Source: Stomoxys calcitrans (lineage: Eukaryota > Arthropoda > Insecta > Diptera > Muscidae). Taken from it: DNA of 64,000 bases. Below the pieces are notes generated by a model. That model did no database searches, was not told the origin of the DNA, and was given only the letters and a program-made list of their open reading frames with translations. The stretch spans positions 152,592,389-152,656,388 of the forward strand of contig NC_081556.1 of assembly GCF_963082655.1 (NCBI RefSeq), given 5' to 3'. The position numbers and the translations under genes are program-made. Numbering within the stretch: position 1 is the stretch's first letter; every line of letters starts with the position of its first letter. Positions 1 to 11,634 of the stretch are shown one piece after another.

Positions 1-1010
1 AAGCCGAGTGCGATACACTGCTGCCATCGGTACAGTCTTGGATTTACGGCACCCTAGTATTGCCATCTGGAAGAACATATTATACGGATGGAAAAAAACT
101 AGAGGACAGAGTGGGCCTGGGGGTTTACATTGAGAACCCAGGGACTGAGATCTGCTTTAGACTACCTGACCATAATATGGTCCTGCAGACGGAGATTCGG
201 TCGATTATGGAATGCTTGAAGTGAAGTGTGGTGCTAACGCGAGGACGTCGAGTCTGAACATCTTTACCGACAGTAAAACTGCCATAAGGGCAATAACAAC
301 CAGGACGGTAAGGTCACGAACGGTCTTGCAGTGTAAGAAGGAGATTAACGCCATCTCTGAGGATGGCGAAATACGCATCGTTTGGGTGCCGGGCCATAAC
401 GGAGTAAGGGGAAACATAAGGGCAGACGATATGGCGGTGAAAGCCAGAGGACGGCCGTCAATAAACTTGGTTAAACAGAAGCCTTTCGGGTCGACGCAGT
501 CCGAGTTTAGAGAGTGAGCAACGAATGCCCATGCAACATTGTGGAACAGCGAAACTGTCGGTAGGACGGCGAAAACCCTATGGGGGCATCCAGATCGTGA
601 GAAGACGAGGCAATTACTGAAAGGAAGCAAGAAGGAGGTTTGTATAGCTATTGGTATCATAACGGGACACCAGCGGCAAGTGATAGCATATGTAGGGCAT
701 GCGGGGAAGATGATGAGACGTTGGAACATTTCCTTTGTCATTGCCCGGCTTTTGCGTTTAACAGATACCGGCGCATAGGTGGAGACATAATACCAGACAT
801 GAACTAACTTAGCAGAGTGGTATTAAAAACAATTAAGGATTTTGTAAGTAGCACAGAATTTCAAACTTAAAATTTTCTTTGTAGAGGTTACTTTATAGTT
901 TTTAGAGCGCACAACAAGCCAACTACTGGCTTAGGTGTATGTCCATAGTGGCATGGGGCGGATTAATATCTGCACCCTCTTTTCAACCTAACCTAACCTA
1001 ACCTAACCTA
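1..1010 (+). mobile_element. 3' end of a decayed R1/LOA-like LINE (RNase H region), copy 1
   Basis: Frame 3 from the window edge reads an RNase H start (YYTDGKKLEDRVGLGVY at about 85-140). After a frameshift near 205 the reading moves to 212-517, with IFTDSKTAIRAI and IVWVPGHNGVRGN, which are typical RNase H blocks of R1/LOA/I-type non-LTR retrotransposons. A third frame at 539-778 continues the C-terminal zinc-knuckle-like tail (CRACGEDDETLEHFLC-type). At least two frameshifts make it a pseudogene. The 3' UTR (about 780-984) and a (CCTAA)n tail match the inverted copy at 5308-6828. The element continues beyond the left edge. Clade assignment is inference from motif style. Confidence 0.8.
985..1010 (+). 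repeat. (CCTAA)5 3' tail of LINE copy 1
   Basis: Five tandem ACCTA units directly follow the LINE 3' UTR. The complement is TTAGG. The second copy of the LINE ends in three such units at 5308-5323, so this repeat is the element's own 3' tail rather than a chance microsatellite. Confidence 0.8.
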
Positions 1011-1130
1011 TTATTAGTGTAGGTCGCTTGGAATTGTAAGAGGGCCATATCGGTCCATGTTTTGATTTAGCTGCCATATAAACCGGCGGCGAAGTTCATA
1101 ACCTGATATACTTACTTTACTTTAATTGGC
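1011..1130. repeat. Family A tandem-repeat fragment
   Basis: Short piece of the dispersed family A unit, recognisable by 'agctgccatataaaccg' and 'cataacctgatat', which recur throughout the window. Confidence 0.7.
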
Positions 1131-1510
1131 TATGACAGAATATATGTTCCACTAGCCGAACGTAGAATCGCGTTCCAAGCGCCTCGATCTTCTGCGATCA
1201 TTCTAACATTTCAGACACCAAGTTTCGAGGTGTCTCTCACCACTTGATCTTACCATCGGGCTTTTGGTCTTCCCGGTTAGCGTGTACCACCGTGTTTGCC
1301 TTCAAATGACTTCTTTGCTGGAGCTTCTTCATCCATTCAGACAACATGACCTAGCCAACGCTGCTTTGTATTTTAATGCGTGTAACAATGCTATCGTCGT
1401 CATTGAGCTCATACAGCACGTTCATACGTTGCCTATATTCTCCATTAACGCAAACTGGACCATATATATTACGAAGAATCTTTCCGTCAAATACTCCAAG
1501 CACTGCTTCA
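1131..1510 (-). pseudogene. LINE reverse-transcriptase C-terminal relic
   Basis: The minus strand reads, with frameshifts and stops, GVFDGKILRNIYGPVCVNGEYR, then a GHVV-like block, and ends DRGAWNAILRSASG. This is the segment after the RT core of RTE/Jockey-like LINEs (RKIYGP ... LGHV ... RPKxRW ... DR..W...). No intact frame remains. It belongs to a different family from the adjacent R1/LOA-like copy. Confidence 0.65.
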
Positions 1511-1564
1511 TCTGGTTTCCGTTTTTACTTTTCCTTTGTTTCTCAAAGTAGTTCTCATAGTTTT

Positions 1565-1986
1565 ACGGGGGCGGGTTACTGACCCAGCGCCCCAACCGCA
1601 TGGGATTTGTGGGATTGCACATTGATCCCTCGTTGTGGCGAGCCGCTTGCTGCAAGATCCGACGCTCGCCGCCAGCCGCCCCTAACCTGGGAACAGACGC
1701 TGATGTTGGCCATTGCTTATTTGAAGGCGCCAATAACTCGCCTTGTCATCTCGAGTGGCACTCAGTATTTAATTAAGAGCCAGTGCCACCTGACTCCTCA
1801 CTGAGACTCTTCTCTCGAAAATCGCTGACTACACGCGGCCGCATTTGCAGCTACTCCGCATGAAAACGGAGCTTTCCACCATCCGCGGACGTGCCCGGTA
1901 GCTTTCAGCTAAGCTTCCCGTGATAACGATGGGCACCACACAGGTCGGAGCTCAAAGTTCTAGCCTGTGTGGTGCTCATAGTTATC
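1565..1986. repeat. Dispersed repeat F, copy 1, with long hairpin
   Basis: GC-richer segment sharing 'ttatttgaaggcgcc...cactcag...aagagcc' and a GTGTGGTGCTC palindrome with 19845-20205. At 1922-1986 two arms of about 23 bp (GATAACGATGGGCACCACAC / GTGTGGTGCTCATAGTTATC) face each other around a spacer of about 19 bp. No coding content was recognised; it is probably a mobile-element fragment of unknown class. Confidence 0.5.
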
Positions 1987-2583
1987 CCGTATCGGCCGGG
2001 CATAACCTGATATAGTTGCCATATAAAACAATCTTGGATCTTGAATTCTTAACTTTTTGAGTCACTAGAGGGCACTATTATTATTTCGTTATGACTTCCA
2101 ACAGCTGTGTTAAGTATGGTTGAAATCGGTTCATAACCTGATATAGCCTATATACCTATCTAAGATCTTGACTTCTTGAGCCTCTAGAGGACGCAATTAT
2201 TACCCGATTTGGCCGAAATTTTGTACCATAGCGTCCTCCTTCAACATACGTGTAAAATATGGTCCGAATCGGTTTGTAGCTAGATAGAGCTCCCATATAA
2301 ACCGATCTCCCTATTTTACTTCTTGAACTCCTAAAGGGCTCAATTATTATTCAAATTTTATATTGAAATTTTACACAATGACTTCCACTATGGTCTCCAA
2401 CATTCAGTTCAATTATGGTCCATATGGACAATATGATATAGCTCCAATATTGTAGCTATTCTTTTCTTTTATCCTTTGTTTGCCTAAAAAGAGACATCGG
2501 GAAAAGAACTCTTCAAATGCAATCTATGGTGGAGGGTATATAAGATTCGGCCCGGCTGAACTTAGCACGCTTTTACTTGTTGT
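1987..2583 (+). repeat. Family A repeat, 3' portion with terminal hairpin
   Basis: Tandem family A units followed by the diagnostic right end: GGTGGAGGGTATATAAG, the hairpin TTCGGCCCGGCTGAA, then a TTAGCACGCTTTTACTTGTT-type end at 2583. Confidence 0.75.
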
Positions 2584-2990
2584 AATACTCTTTAAAGATT
2601 CTCAACGACCATCAGCTGCAGCACTGTTTCACTTTGCAACAGGTTCTTTTGCGGTCTTTGGTCCTTTCAAACAGCTCCCCCTACTCATGAGAGCAATAAA
2701 TATGGCGAATGCACCTAGAAGTTGGTGCCTACAAATGTCTGGTTTGTGGGTCAATTTTTTATGGTTTTTTGTTTCAATTTTGTTTTGCATCCAAAGTGTG
2801 CTTAGCTAAACTCTTAGTGTTTGTGAAATAATTCTACCTTTTTCCCTTTGTCACGGCACAGCCATCGTTGCAGCCTGCTTGGTGAGATTATTCATTATTT
2901 TAAAGTTGATTGCTGCCAGAAACACTTGTGCAAAATGGAAACCTCAAATCAGGTTTTCTTTGGTGGTGTTCTAATGCAAACATTTTAATC
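2584..2990. other. No recognised feature
   Basis: No coding similarity, repeat family or RNA was recognised. An open stretch on the plus strand up to 2809 has no motif or promoter and starts inside the preceding repeat. Confidence 0.4.
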
Positions 2991-3590
2991 ACTTTGGTCA
3001 ATGAAGGGCCATTATGACATAAGGTGGAGCTATCAAAAAGATTTGCATTAGCAATATGGTTCATATCGGACCATATTTGGATGTAGTTTCCATATTGACC
3101 GATCTGCCGATTCAGGGTATTAATCCAATAACAGGGGCATTTATAACCCGATTTCACTGAAATTTAGAACAGTTAATAGCATTAGGCCCGCCGACATCCG
3201 AACCCAATATGGTCAGGATTCGGACACTTTTATACCCACCACCGAAGGATGGTGACACAGATTTAAAGTTTTGGGGCCATAAAAGGCGCATTTATTGTCC
3301 GATTCCGCCGAAATTTGGGACAGAGACTTACGTTAGACTTTTCGACATCCGGTTCAAATCGGTTTAAAGTTAGATATAGCTACTAAAACGACCAATATTT
3401 TGTTATACACAATTGTACAATGACTTGTTCTTATTAGTATTTGGTCCAAATCGGAACATATTTCGGTATAACTGCTATGGGACATAAGGTATGCAATTTT
3501 CACCGGATTTTGATGAAAAGTGGTTTACGTATACACCCGAGGTGGTGGGTATCCAAAGTTCGGCCAGGCCGAACTTAATGCCTTTTACCC
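2991..3590 (+). repeat. Family B/C repeat
   Basis: Contains degenerate tandem units ('ggacatatttggatatagctgccatat'-type), an internal family C left end (ATACCCACCACCGAAGGATG at 3233) and a family B right end with GTTCGGCCAGGCCGAACTTA near 3560. Confidence 0.7.
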
Positions 3591-4013
3591 ATGAATAAAG
3601 ATGGATGCAAAATGCTCGTTTTATGGGCTCAATACTCTTTTCTGGGAGATCGGTCTATATGGCAGCTATATCCAAATATTATCCGATCTAGACGATATTC
3701 AACAAACAAGTATAGAGGTCTTTCATATCGCACTGTTTAAAATTTCATACAAATCGGATGAAAAATGCTCCTTTTATGGGCTCTTTATACTCTTTATCGG
3801 CAGATCGGTCAATTGTATATGGCAGCTATATCCAAATATGGTCCGATCTGGACAATATTCAACCAATAGGTTAAGAGCGGTTCTGGAACTCGCCCTGCCA
3901 AATTTTCATTGAAATAAGACGATTTTGACGAAAGGGGGTTTACATATGCACCCGAGGTGGTGGGTATCCAAAGTTCGGTCCGGCCGAAATTAAGGCCTTT
4001 CCATTACTTGTTT
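3591..4013 (+). repeat. Family B repeat
   Basis: Two to three units containing GGCAGCTATATCCAAATAT, ending in GGTATCCAAAGTTCGGTCCG hairpin-like sequence and CATTACTTG. Confidence 0.7.
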
Positions 4014-4345
4014 TATTTTTATTTGAAATTGTAGTAATATTTGAAAAATTAAATTTTAATCTTTTCTCACCATTATCTACATTTGTCGTTACATTATTGT
4101 TTCCACTTTGTGGTAAACATTCGAATATATTGGAAAATAAATATTTTATCATGGGAAATAAATATTAATGAGAGCCGATTGCAAAATCATTATCATGACA
4201 ACCATTTAGATTCATATATTTTTGTCTATAAACAAATTAATTTGTTATGCTGTTAATATTTGAACACAAATAAATTCTTTCATTTCTCAAAAAATGATAC
4301 GGCTGTCCTATGTGGAGAAGAAATATACTACAGATGGTCATATTA
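4014..4345. other. AT-rich spacer, nothing recognised
   Basis: No repeat family, promoter or coding similarity was seen. The minus frame at 3940-4152 runs into the neighbouring repeat and is not convincing. Confidence 0.4.
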
Positions 4346-4583
4346 TTGGGTTGCCCAAAAAGTAATTGCGGATTTTTTAAAAGAAAGTAAATGCATTTTT
4401 AATAAAACTTAGAATGAACTTTAATCAAATATACTTTTTTTACACTTTTTTTTCTAAAGCAAGCTAAAAGTAACAGCTGATAAATGACAGAAGAAAGAAT
4501 GCAATTACAGAGTCACAAGCTGTGAAAAAATTTGTCAACGTCGACTACATGAAAAATTCGCAATTACTTTTTGGACAACCCAA
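4346..4583 (-). mobile_element. Mariner-derived MITE, copy 1
   Basis: A 238-bp element bounded by inverted ends TTGGGTTGCCCAAAAAGTAA / ...TTTTTGGACAACCCAA and flanked by TA on both sides. Both arms match the ends of the mariner at 27192-28122. It has no coding capacity. Confidence 0.9.
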
Positions 4584-5307
4584 TACAAAAAGATGGCTAC
4601 AAATTGTTACCCCCTTTGGCATTTTTTATTTTCAAAGCAATATTCAGGAATAAAAACTATGCGAACTCTTTTAAGAATTCAGCAGAATCCATGTTGAGAC
4701 CACGAATTCCGCCCGGACGAACGTAGTGCGTTTTATTTAATTTTTTTTTTTTTTGCATCAAAATTTTGTTACAGTTTTGTGTGTGAAATAGCGTTTCGAA
4801 AGCTTCCTCTCCATTTTCAGTTATATCATCTATCTTTCGCTAAAAGTTGGTGTTTTAACTCTTCCCAGCAATGACTCCCATGCGTGTCACCAAGACCATG
4901 GCCTCTTTAATTCTTATCACTATCATTCTGTTGTCATTTTAGGTGTCATGTCGTCTGTTGTTTGTCTTTTTTCGACCATCTTCCTCTTCATAGATATTGT
5001 CGAAAATATCTATAAATTTCCTGTTGACCCCATTTCACCTGCGGCGTAGAAAAAAATCATTGTATCTTTCCATTTGCCTGCTGAGCACTTTATGCTACAG
5101 TTGAAAAGGTAGTAAAAGTTTCAGAATTGCTTTGGTTAAATAAAGAAATTTCGTATCAATCATTTTACGATTTCATCAGTATTTTGTTTTAATTGTCACT
5201 TAAACTTTGTAGTTTGTCTTTAACCCTGGGCAGTCGTCCTTCTTCAAAATGACGATTTGCTACTGCTTTTTTTATTGTAAGCAAAATAAGGATGACTTAA
5301 AGCGTAT
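4584..5307. other. Non-repetitive spacer with an unconvincing signal-peptide-like start
   Basis: No repeat family was recognised. A TTCAGTT initiator-like word lies at about 4814, and an ATG at 4871 opens a 23-codon hydrophobic frame that ends at a TAG. It is not supported as a gene. Confidence 0.35.
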
Positions 5308-6828
5308 TAGGTTAGGTTAGGTTGAAAAGAGGGTTCCGATATTAATCCGCCCCATGCCACTATGGACATACACCTAAGCCAATAATGGGTTTGTTGTGCG
5401 CTCTAAAAACTATAAAGTAACCTCTAAAAAGAAAATTTTAAGTTGGGAATTCCGTGCTACTTACAAAATCCTTAATTGTTTTCAATACCACTCCCCTAAG
5501 TTGGCTCATGTCCGATATTACGTCTCCACCTAAGTGCCGGTATGTGATGAACGCGAAAGCCGAGTAAAGACAAAGGAAATGCTCCAACGTCTCATCATCT
5601 ACATGCTATCACTTGCCTCACCGATTTTACATACGTGAGCTCGTAGTCTTATGTGTCTCGTTATGATACCAATAGCTATACTGACCTCCTTTCTGCTTCC
5701 TTTCAGTAATAGCCTCGTTTTCTCACGATCTGGATACCCCCATAGAATTTTCGCCGTCCTAACGACCGTTTCGCTGTTCCACAATGTTGCATGCGCATTC
5801 GTCGCCCACTCCTTTAATTCGGTCTGCATCGACCCAAAAGTATTCGGGTTAACCAAGTTTATTGACGGCAGTCCTCTGGCCTTCACTGCCAAATCGCCTT
5901 CTTTATCATTCCCCCTTACTCCGCTATGGCCCGGCACCCAAACGATGCGGTCCGTGTCATCCTTAGAGAAGGCATTAATCTCCTTCATACACTCCATGTC
6001 TGTTTGCGACCTTAACGTCCTGGTTGTTATTGCCCTGATGGCTAGTTTACTGTCCGTAAAGATGTTCCCACTCGACGTTCTCATGTGAAAACCACATCAC
6101 CTCACCCATTCCGTGATCGCTGGGATCTCTGCCTGCAGGATCGTATTATAGTAGGGTAGTAGTACTCAATGTAGACCCCCAGGCCCACTCTGCCCCCTAG
6201 CTTTGATCCATCCGTGTAACATATTCTACCAGATGGCAATACTAGGGTTCCGTCAATCCAAGACTGTGCCTCTGGCAGCTATCCCTCGCACTCGATCTCA
6301 AGTGTCATCTCAGATATCCGATCGGAAACCTTTTCCATTCCTTCCAGGTTACTTTTCGTGGCCACGATTATACCGCCATGGTATGAGATGCTCCTATCCT
6401 CTATACATTCTCCCATCGCCTTAAGTCTCATAGCCGCAATAGCTGCCTCACACTTAACCTGTATGTCTATGCGTCAGATATCTAGAATAATCTCCAGTGT
6501 CTTAGTGGGCGTGCTCCTCATCGCTCCGCCTATGCCAAGACAACATGTTCTCTGAATCTGTTGTATAATCTTAATGTTGCAATTTTTCTCCATAGCAGTC
6601 CCCCAAACTACAGAGGCGTAAGTAAGTATGGGTCTATTCACGCTCCTGTAGAGCCAGTGGACTATTCTCGGTTTCAGTTTCCTATTCAGTTTCCTGTCCC
6701 AGGTCACATCTAAGTATTTGACCTTGTCAGATATCGAAATCGTTTTATTGAGGAAATGTGGTGAGTCAAATTGGCCCATCTTTGTATTGGCTTGTGAATA
6801 AGCAAATTTTGGTCTCTGACGCATATTT
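5308..6828 (-). mobile_element. 5'-truncated R1/LOA-like LINE, copy 2 (inverted relative to copy 1)
   Basis: Read on the minus strand: 6824-6474 is the RT thumb (KYLDVTWDRKLN, ILTYASVVWGTAMEK, IQQIQRTCCLGIGGAMRSTP). After frame breaks, 6084-5599 is RNase H (IFTDSKLAIRAI, DRIVWVPGHSGVRGN, TLWNSETV). The 3' UTR then ends in (TTAGG)3 on the plus strand at 5308-5323. Amino-acid and UTR sequence closely match copy 1 at 1-1010. The 5' end stops next to a family A end, so the copy is truncated and frameshifted. Confidence 0.85.
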
Positions 6829-6892
6829 CAAGGTGTTACAAACAGAATGACGAAATTAGTATACCCCCATCCTATGGTGGAGGGTATAAAAA
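6829..6892 (-). repeat. Family A left-end fragment
   Basis: Carries TTACAAACAGAATGACGAAA and CCTATGGTGGAGGGTATA, the subterminal end common to family A. Confidence 0.8.
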
Positions 6893-7939
6893 TATTTATT
6901 GAAGAAAATATTTCACCGCTTTGGCCGTTCTAATGTAAAGTAGAGCATTTGACATTCAGCTATGCTCAAGTATAGACGCCACCTTTTCATGCCAATCTTT
7001 TCACTCAATTGGAGCCAATGAACGGTGCGATATCAATAACGATTTGAAGTAGACGAAAAGTTTTCTATTTTTTCCAAATGTTGTTGACATTATATTTTGT
7101 TTTTTCCTTTGAGTTTTTTTTTTTTTTTTGTTTATTTGTGACGTTGATTTCAATTCCTTTCGCTTCATTGTCAGCTTTAAGTTTTAAGGCGCCTTTAAAG
7201 GGGGTGGGAGTACAAAAAATCTGAGTGTCCTTTGTTTTGCTCAAGGAGCAACTTGAGTTGCTCCATGCTCTACTTTGATGTTTACAAGTAGACCCTCTGT
7301 GGTGCTCCACTGTTTTCAGTGGAATTATTGGCCAACAGTTTCGTATTTCGTTGTTATTGGTGTGATGAAAACGAAAGCGATTTTTATGGCTGCCGAAAGT
7401 TCAAAGCTAAACAAAAGTCATGGCATTCCGTAAGCACACTTTCACCTTTTTACATGGAGATGAACAAAGCAGAAATAACAGTGAAATCGGTCAATAACAT
7501 GCAGACAAAGGGACTTCAATAAAAAGGACATGGTCCTTAATTAGGCCATACTAATTGATGGATACTTTTTGGGGGTTATATAGGATAAATGCTTTGGACG
7601 TCAAAATTTGGTGCAAATATATTTTGAATTCATTAATTTTTCTACTTTTTATTTATCATATTTCTGGGCAAGCGCTAGAAATTCTCAGCGGAAGGTATGC
7701 TTCACAAGGTGTCTCTTCATCCAATTTGAATTGTTAATATTTAAATTGGTTTTGCATAAATTGAGCACTATCTTGCTCTATTTCTGCCAACAAATTTGGA
7801 AATATTTTATGTCCCAAGCGTGTTTATAGTCTTGTCACAACGCCATTAGAATGATAACTGTCCATATTGAGAAGCTATGAATGAATGAATGTAAAATGGT
7901 GAGTATTTTCTGTTTGCTGTCGCAACCTGAGATCATAAA
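6893..7939. other. About 1-kb spacer without recognised features
   Basis: Contains poly(T) near 7118 and short open frames on both strands (7065-7310 -, 7319-7522 +). These begin with non-ATG codons and have no recognisable domain. No repeat family was identified. Confidence 0.4.
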
Positions 7940-8850
7940 ACAAGTAAAAGTGTGCTTAGTTCGGCCCGGCCGAATCTTATATACCCTAAACCATAGCATT
8001 AGTCAAGTTATTTGTCCTTTATAGGCAAACAAAGGATAATGGATAAGAATTGCTATGCTATTGGAGCTATATCATGTTATGAAACTATTCGGGCCATAAC
8101 ATGATGGAGACCATAGTAGAAGTCGTTGTGTAAAATTTCAGCCAAATCGGTTAAGAATAGGGAGATCGGTCTATATGGGCGCTATGTGAAGGTATAGTTG
8201 GCATAGTTGTTGGAAGACGATACAAAACACTTCTTGCTATATTTCAGCTAAATCGGAAGAGAATTGCGCACTGTAAAGGATCAAGAAGTCAAGACCGCAG
8301 ATCGATTATATGACAGCTATATCAGATTATGAATTAATTTAGACCATACTTGGCACAGTTGTTGGAAGTCATTAGAAAATGCTATGCCAAATCGGATAAG
8401 AATTACGCCCTCTAGAGGCTCAAGAAGTCAAGATCCCAGATCGGTTTATATGGCAGCTATATCAGGTTATGGACCGATTTGAACCATACTTAGCACAGTT
8501 GTTAAGTATCATAACAAAACACGTCATGCAATATTTTAGCCAAATCGGATAAGAATTGCGCCCTCTAGAGGCTCAAGAAGTCAAGATTCAAGTTCGGTTT
8601 ATGTGGCATCTTTATGAAACCATGGACCGATTGTTCCCATTAACCATCCCAACCGACCTGTACTAATAAGAAATCGTTGTGCAAAATTTTAAGGGGCTAG
8701 ACAGACAGACCGACATAGCTTCATGGACTTGGAACGTCAAGACGTTCAAGAATATATATTCCTTGCTAGGTCTCAGATCAACATTTCGATGAGTTACAAA
8801 CAGAATGACGAAATTAGTATAGCCCTACCCTATGGTGGAAGGTATAAAAA
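7940..8850 (-). repeat. Complete family A element (about 0.9 kb)
   Basis: Begins with AACAAGTAAAAGTGTGCTTA, then the hairpin TTCGGCCCGGCCGAA and TATATACCCT. About four degenerate units of about 150 bp follow ('ggcagctatatcaggttatg', 'gccctctagaggctcaagaa'), and it ends with CCTATGGTGGAAGGTATAAA. Orientation is assigned with the hairpin as the 3' end. Confidence 0.8.
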
Positions 8851-9394
8851 CTATGTGCCACTATTGCGGTAAGCCTTGATTTTTAGAGAGCTTTTAAAAC
8901 CGTCTGGCTAGGTGGCATCATAGTCTAAATAAGGGACACCTACGGCTTTGGTGACCACCTTTGTAAATTCATCTCGAATGATGAAAGATCCTTCTCCGTG
9001 GCTACAGGATCTGGAAGCATAACATTGAGACAGGCAATAGCTGGGTTCGGTTTTGTATCCGCTTCTTTACAGTCTGTACCTGATAGACATCCCAACCCTG
9101 TAAACCCTTTTGGAGTATGCAGATAATGAACTAATAGCAACCAGCCCTCACAAGGCTAAAACGGCTGCTGGGAACATTACTGCGTATCTTGGAAGGCTTC
9201 AGAAGTTCAAAGGAAAATTTAGCTTAAATGCTGCGAAATGCTCATCCATCATAACTAGAGGAAGAAAACGGCAAACTCTATAAAAACGCCAGCAACTATG
9301 TCCCGGAAATCAAAATAGATGGAGAACGCATAAATAATAAAGACACCATGAGATAGCTGGGAGTTATTTTCCAGGAGAAATACAACCTTATACG
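8851..9394 (+). pseudogene. LINE RT relic (YADD-box region)
   Basis: From about 9110 the plus strand reads YADNELIATSPHKAKTAAGN, then LNAAKCSSIITRGRK and, after a stop, a GVIFQEKYNL block. This is the RT catalytic YADD segment and the following palm/thumb of a non-LTR element. The second catalytic Asp is Asn and stops interrupt the frame. Upstream sequence (8851-9100) is too degraded to place. Confidence 0.65.
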
Positions 9395-10345
9395 CCACTA
9401 GCTGGCCCGGGCCCGCTCCGCTGCGCCTTCTTTTACTTTATATGGAACAAAATTTTCCTTGGAATATTTATTTCCGACAATTAAAGAGCTTTTAGTGAAA
9501 TACCATGCTACAAAAATAGTATATCGCACCATGCTACAAAAATAGTCTACGAATTTAAGTTTGGATGTAAGGTGTACTCCACTTGCGGCCACTTGGTGCC
9601 GCCTTGGATTTGAAAATATATATCAGATTAGTGTTTTATTCTAAAAATTTTGTTTTAGAGCCTTATATTGAAATAGTCAGCAAATACTTCCTATTTGGGT
9701 GGTGTTGTGGCGGTGGGGTGATCCCATAGACACTTTTTCCGAATATTGATATCAGATTCGTGCTTTACTCCCAAAGACCTTTCATTTGAGCCCCATATTG
9801 CTATGATCGTACATTTGTCCCCTTTGGGCAATGTTGTTGGGGAGAGGCGGGCGCCCAAACACTTGGTCCCATATTTGGATATCAGATTCGAATTATACAC
9901 TCCAAGACCTTTCATTTGAGTCCCATATTCCCATGGTCAGTAAAAAAGTCATGTTTGGGGAAAGGATGGACCACCAGAAAAGTGGTCCCACATTTGGATA
10001 TCAGATTTGTATTCTACTCGCAAATACCTTTCATTTAAGTCCCATATTGCCATGGTCGGTAAATATGTCCGATTTAGGGGTGTTTTGGGGGTTTGGGTGG
10101 TCCCCCTAACACTTGGTCCAACAATTGGATATCAGATACGTTTTCTTATCCTAAATACCTTTCATTTGAGTCCCATATTGGCGTGATTGGTCTCAATATA
10201 TGTATGGTAGGTTTTGGCGTGGGCGGCCCCCTAGGTACCCCATCCGCAATTTTGATACCAAATTTTTATTTTTAGGATACTATATGAGAGCACACAAAAT
10301 TTCACTTAAATCGCACCACCCATCTCCAAGATCTGGCGTATCTGA
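9395..10345 (+). repeat. Composite repeat D with tandem units of about 147 bp
   Basis: Starts with TAGCTGGCCCGGGCCCGCTC and GCTGCGCCTTCTTTTAC. It then has at least four degenerate units, each with 'ggatatcagattcg', 'acctttcatttgagtcccat' and 'tggtccca', and ends near a Gly/Pro-like GC-rich stretch. The same element lies inverted at 52440-54040. The frames crossing it are by-products of the periodicity. Confidence 0.7.
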
Positions 10346-10369
10346 AAATTATGGTAAGGGAGAGGGTGC

Positions 10370-11634
10370 ATGTTTTGATGTAGCTGCCATATAAACCGAT
10401 CTTGGATTTTGATTCCTTGAGCTTCGAAAGCGCGCAATTTTTATCCGATCAAGCTGAAATTTCGCACATATTGCTATAGTATGATATTCAACAATTGTGC
10501 TAATTTTGATTGATGTCGGTCCATAACCTGGCATAGCTGTCTTATAAACCGATCTTGGGTCTTTACTTCGGTCCATAACCTGGTATAGCTGTCTTATAAA
10601 CCTATCTTGGGTCTTTACTTCTGGAGCCTCTAGAAGGCGTAATACCCATCCCACTTAGCTGAAATTTAGCATGAAGTGTTTCGTTATGACTTCCCACAAC
10701 TGTGCAAAGTATGGTTCAAATCGGTTCACAACATGATATATCTGCCTTATAAACCGATCTTGAATCTTGACTTCTTAAGCCACTAGAGGGCGCAATTCTT
10801 ATCTGATTTGGCTGAAATTTTTTATGACGTGTTTTGTTTCAACAACTGTGCTAAGAATGGTTGAAATCAGCTCAGTACCTGATAGAGCTGCCCTATACCC
10901 CGATCTGGGGTCATAACTTCTTGAGCCTCTAGAGGGCGCTATTCCTATCCGATTTGGCTGAAATTCGGCATGAAGTGTTTCGTTATGAATTCCAGTAACT
11001 GTGATGAGTATGGTTGACATCGGTTCATAACCTAATACAGCAGCCATATAAACCGATCTTGGATCTTGACTTCTGCAGCCTCTAGAGGGCGCAATTATTT
11101 TGCGATTTGGCTGAAATTTTGTACAACGGATTCTCCCATGACCTTCAACATACGTGTCAAATATGGTCTGAGTTGGTTATAGCCTGATACACCTCCCCTA
11201 TAAACCAATCCTTTCGTGATTTCGACAGACAGACGGATGGACGGACAGACGGACGGACATGGCTAGATCAACTTAGAATATCATGACGATCAAGAATATA
11301 TATATTGGGTTGCCCAAAAAGTAATTGCGGATTTTTCATATAGTCGGCGTTGACAAATTTTTTCACAGCTTGTGACTCTGTAATTGCATTATTTATTCTG
11401 TCAGTTATCAGCTGTTACTTTTAGCTTGCTTTAGAAAAAAGTGTAAAAAAGTATATTTGATTAAAGTTCATTCTAAGTTTTATTAAAAATGCATTTACTT
11501 TCTTTTAAAAAATCCGCAATTACTTTTTGGGCAACCCAATATATACTTTATGGGATCTTAGACGAATATTTCGAGGAGTTACATACAGAATAACGAAATT
11601 AGTATACCCCCATCCTATGGTGTAGGGTATAAAA
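10370..11634 (-). repeat. Family A element, split by a MITE
   Basis: Five or more degenerate units ('ccatataaaccgatcttgg', 'gagggcgcaattcttatccg'), then the GACAGACGGACGGACATGG region and the left end CCTATGGTGTAGGGTATA at about 11615. The MITE at 11305-11539 interrupts the 'aagaatatatatactttatgg' segment. Confidence 0.8.
11305..11539 (+). mobile_element. Mariner-derived MITE, copy 2
   Basis: A 235-bp copy flanked by TA dinucleotides, inserted inside a family A element. The terminal 20 bp at each end are identical to the other copies. Confidence 0.9.

Noticed and set aside
205..741. Minus-strand frame of 178 codons
   Set aside because: Antisense of the LINE RNase H region; the same antisense frame appears opposite copy 2 at 5651-6088.
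985..1010. True telomeric array
   Set aside because: Only 3-5 units, each directly joined to a LINE 3' UTR, and flies do not use TTAGG telomeres.
4871..4942. ATG opening a hydrophobic 23-codon, signal-peptide-like frame
   Set aside because: Ends at TAG with no convincing donor or continuing exon; an initiator-like word nearby is not enough.
7319..7522. Possible small Cys-containing protein
   Set aside because: Opens at GTG and has no homology, promoter or partner exon that I can support.
9831..10394. Plus-strand frames of 60-92 codons
   Set aside because: Produced by the 147-bp periodicity of repeat D; the protein fragments are themselves periodic and lack starts or domains.
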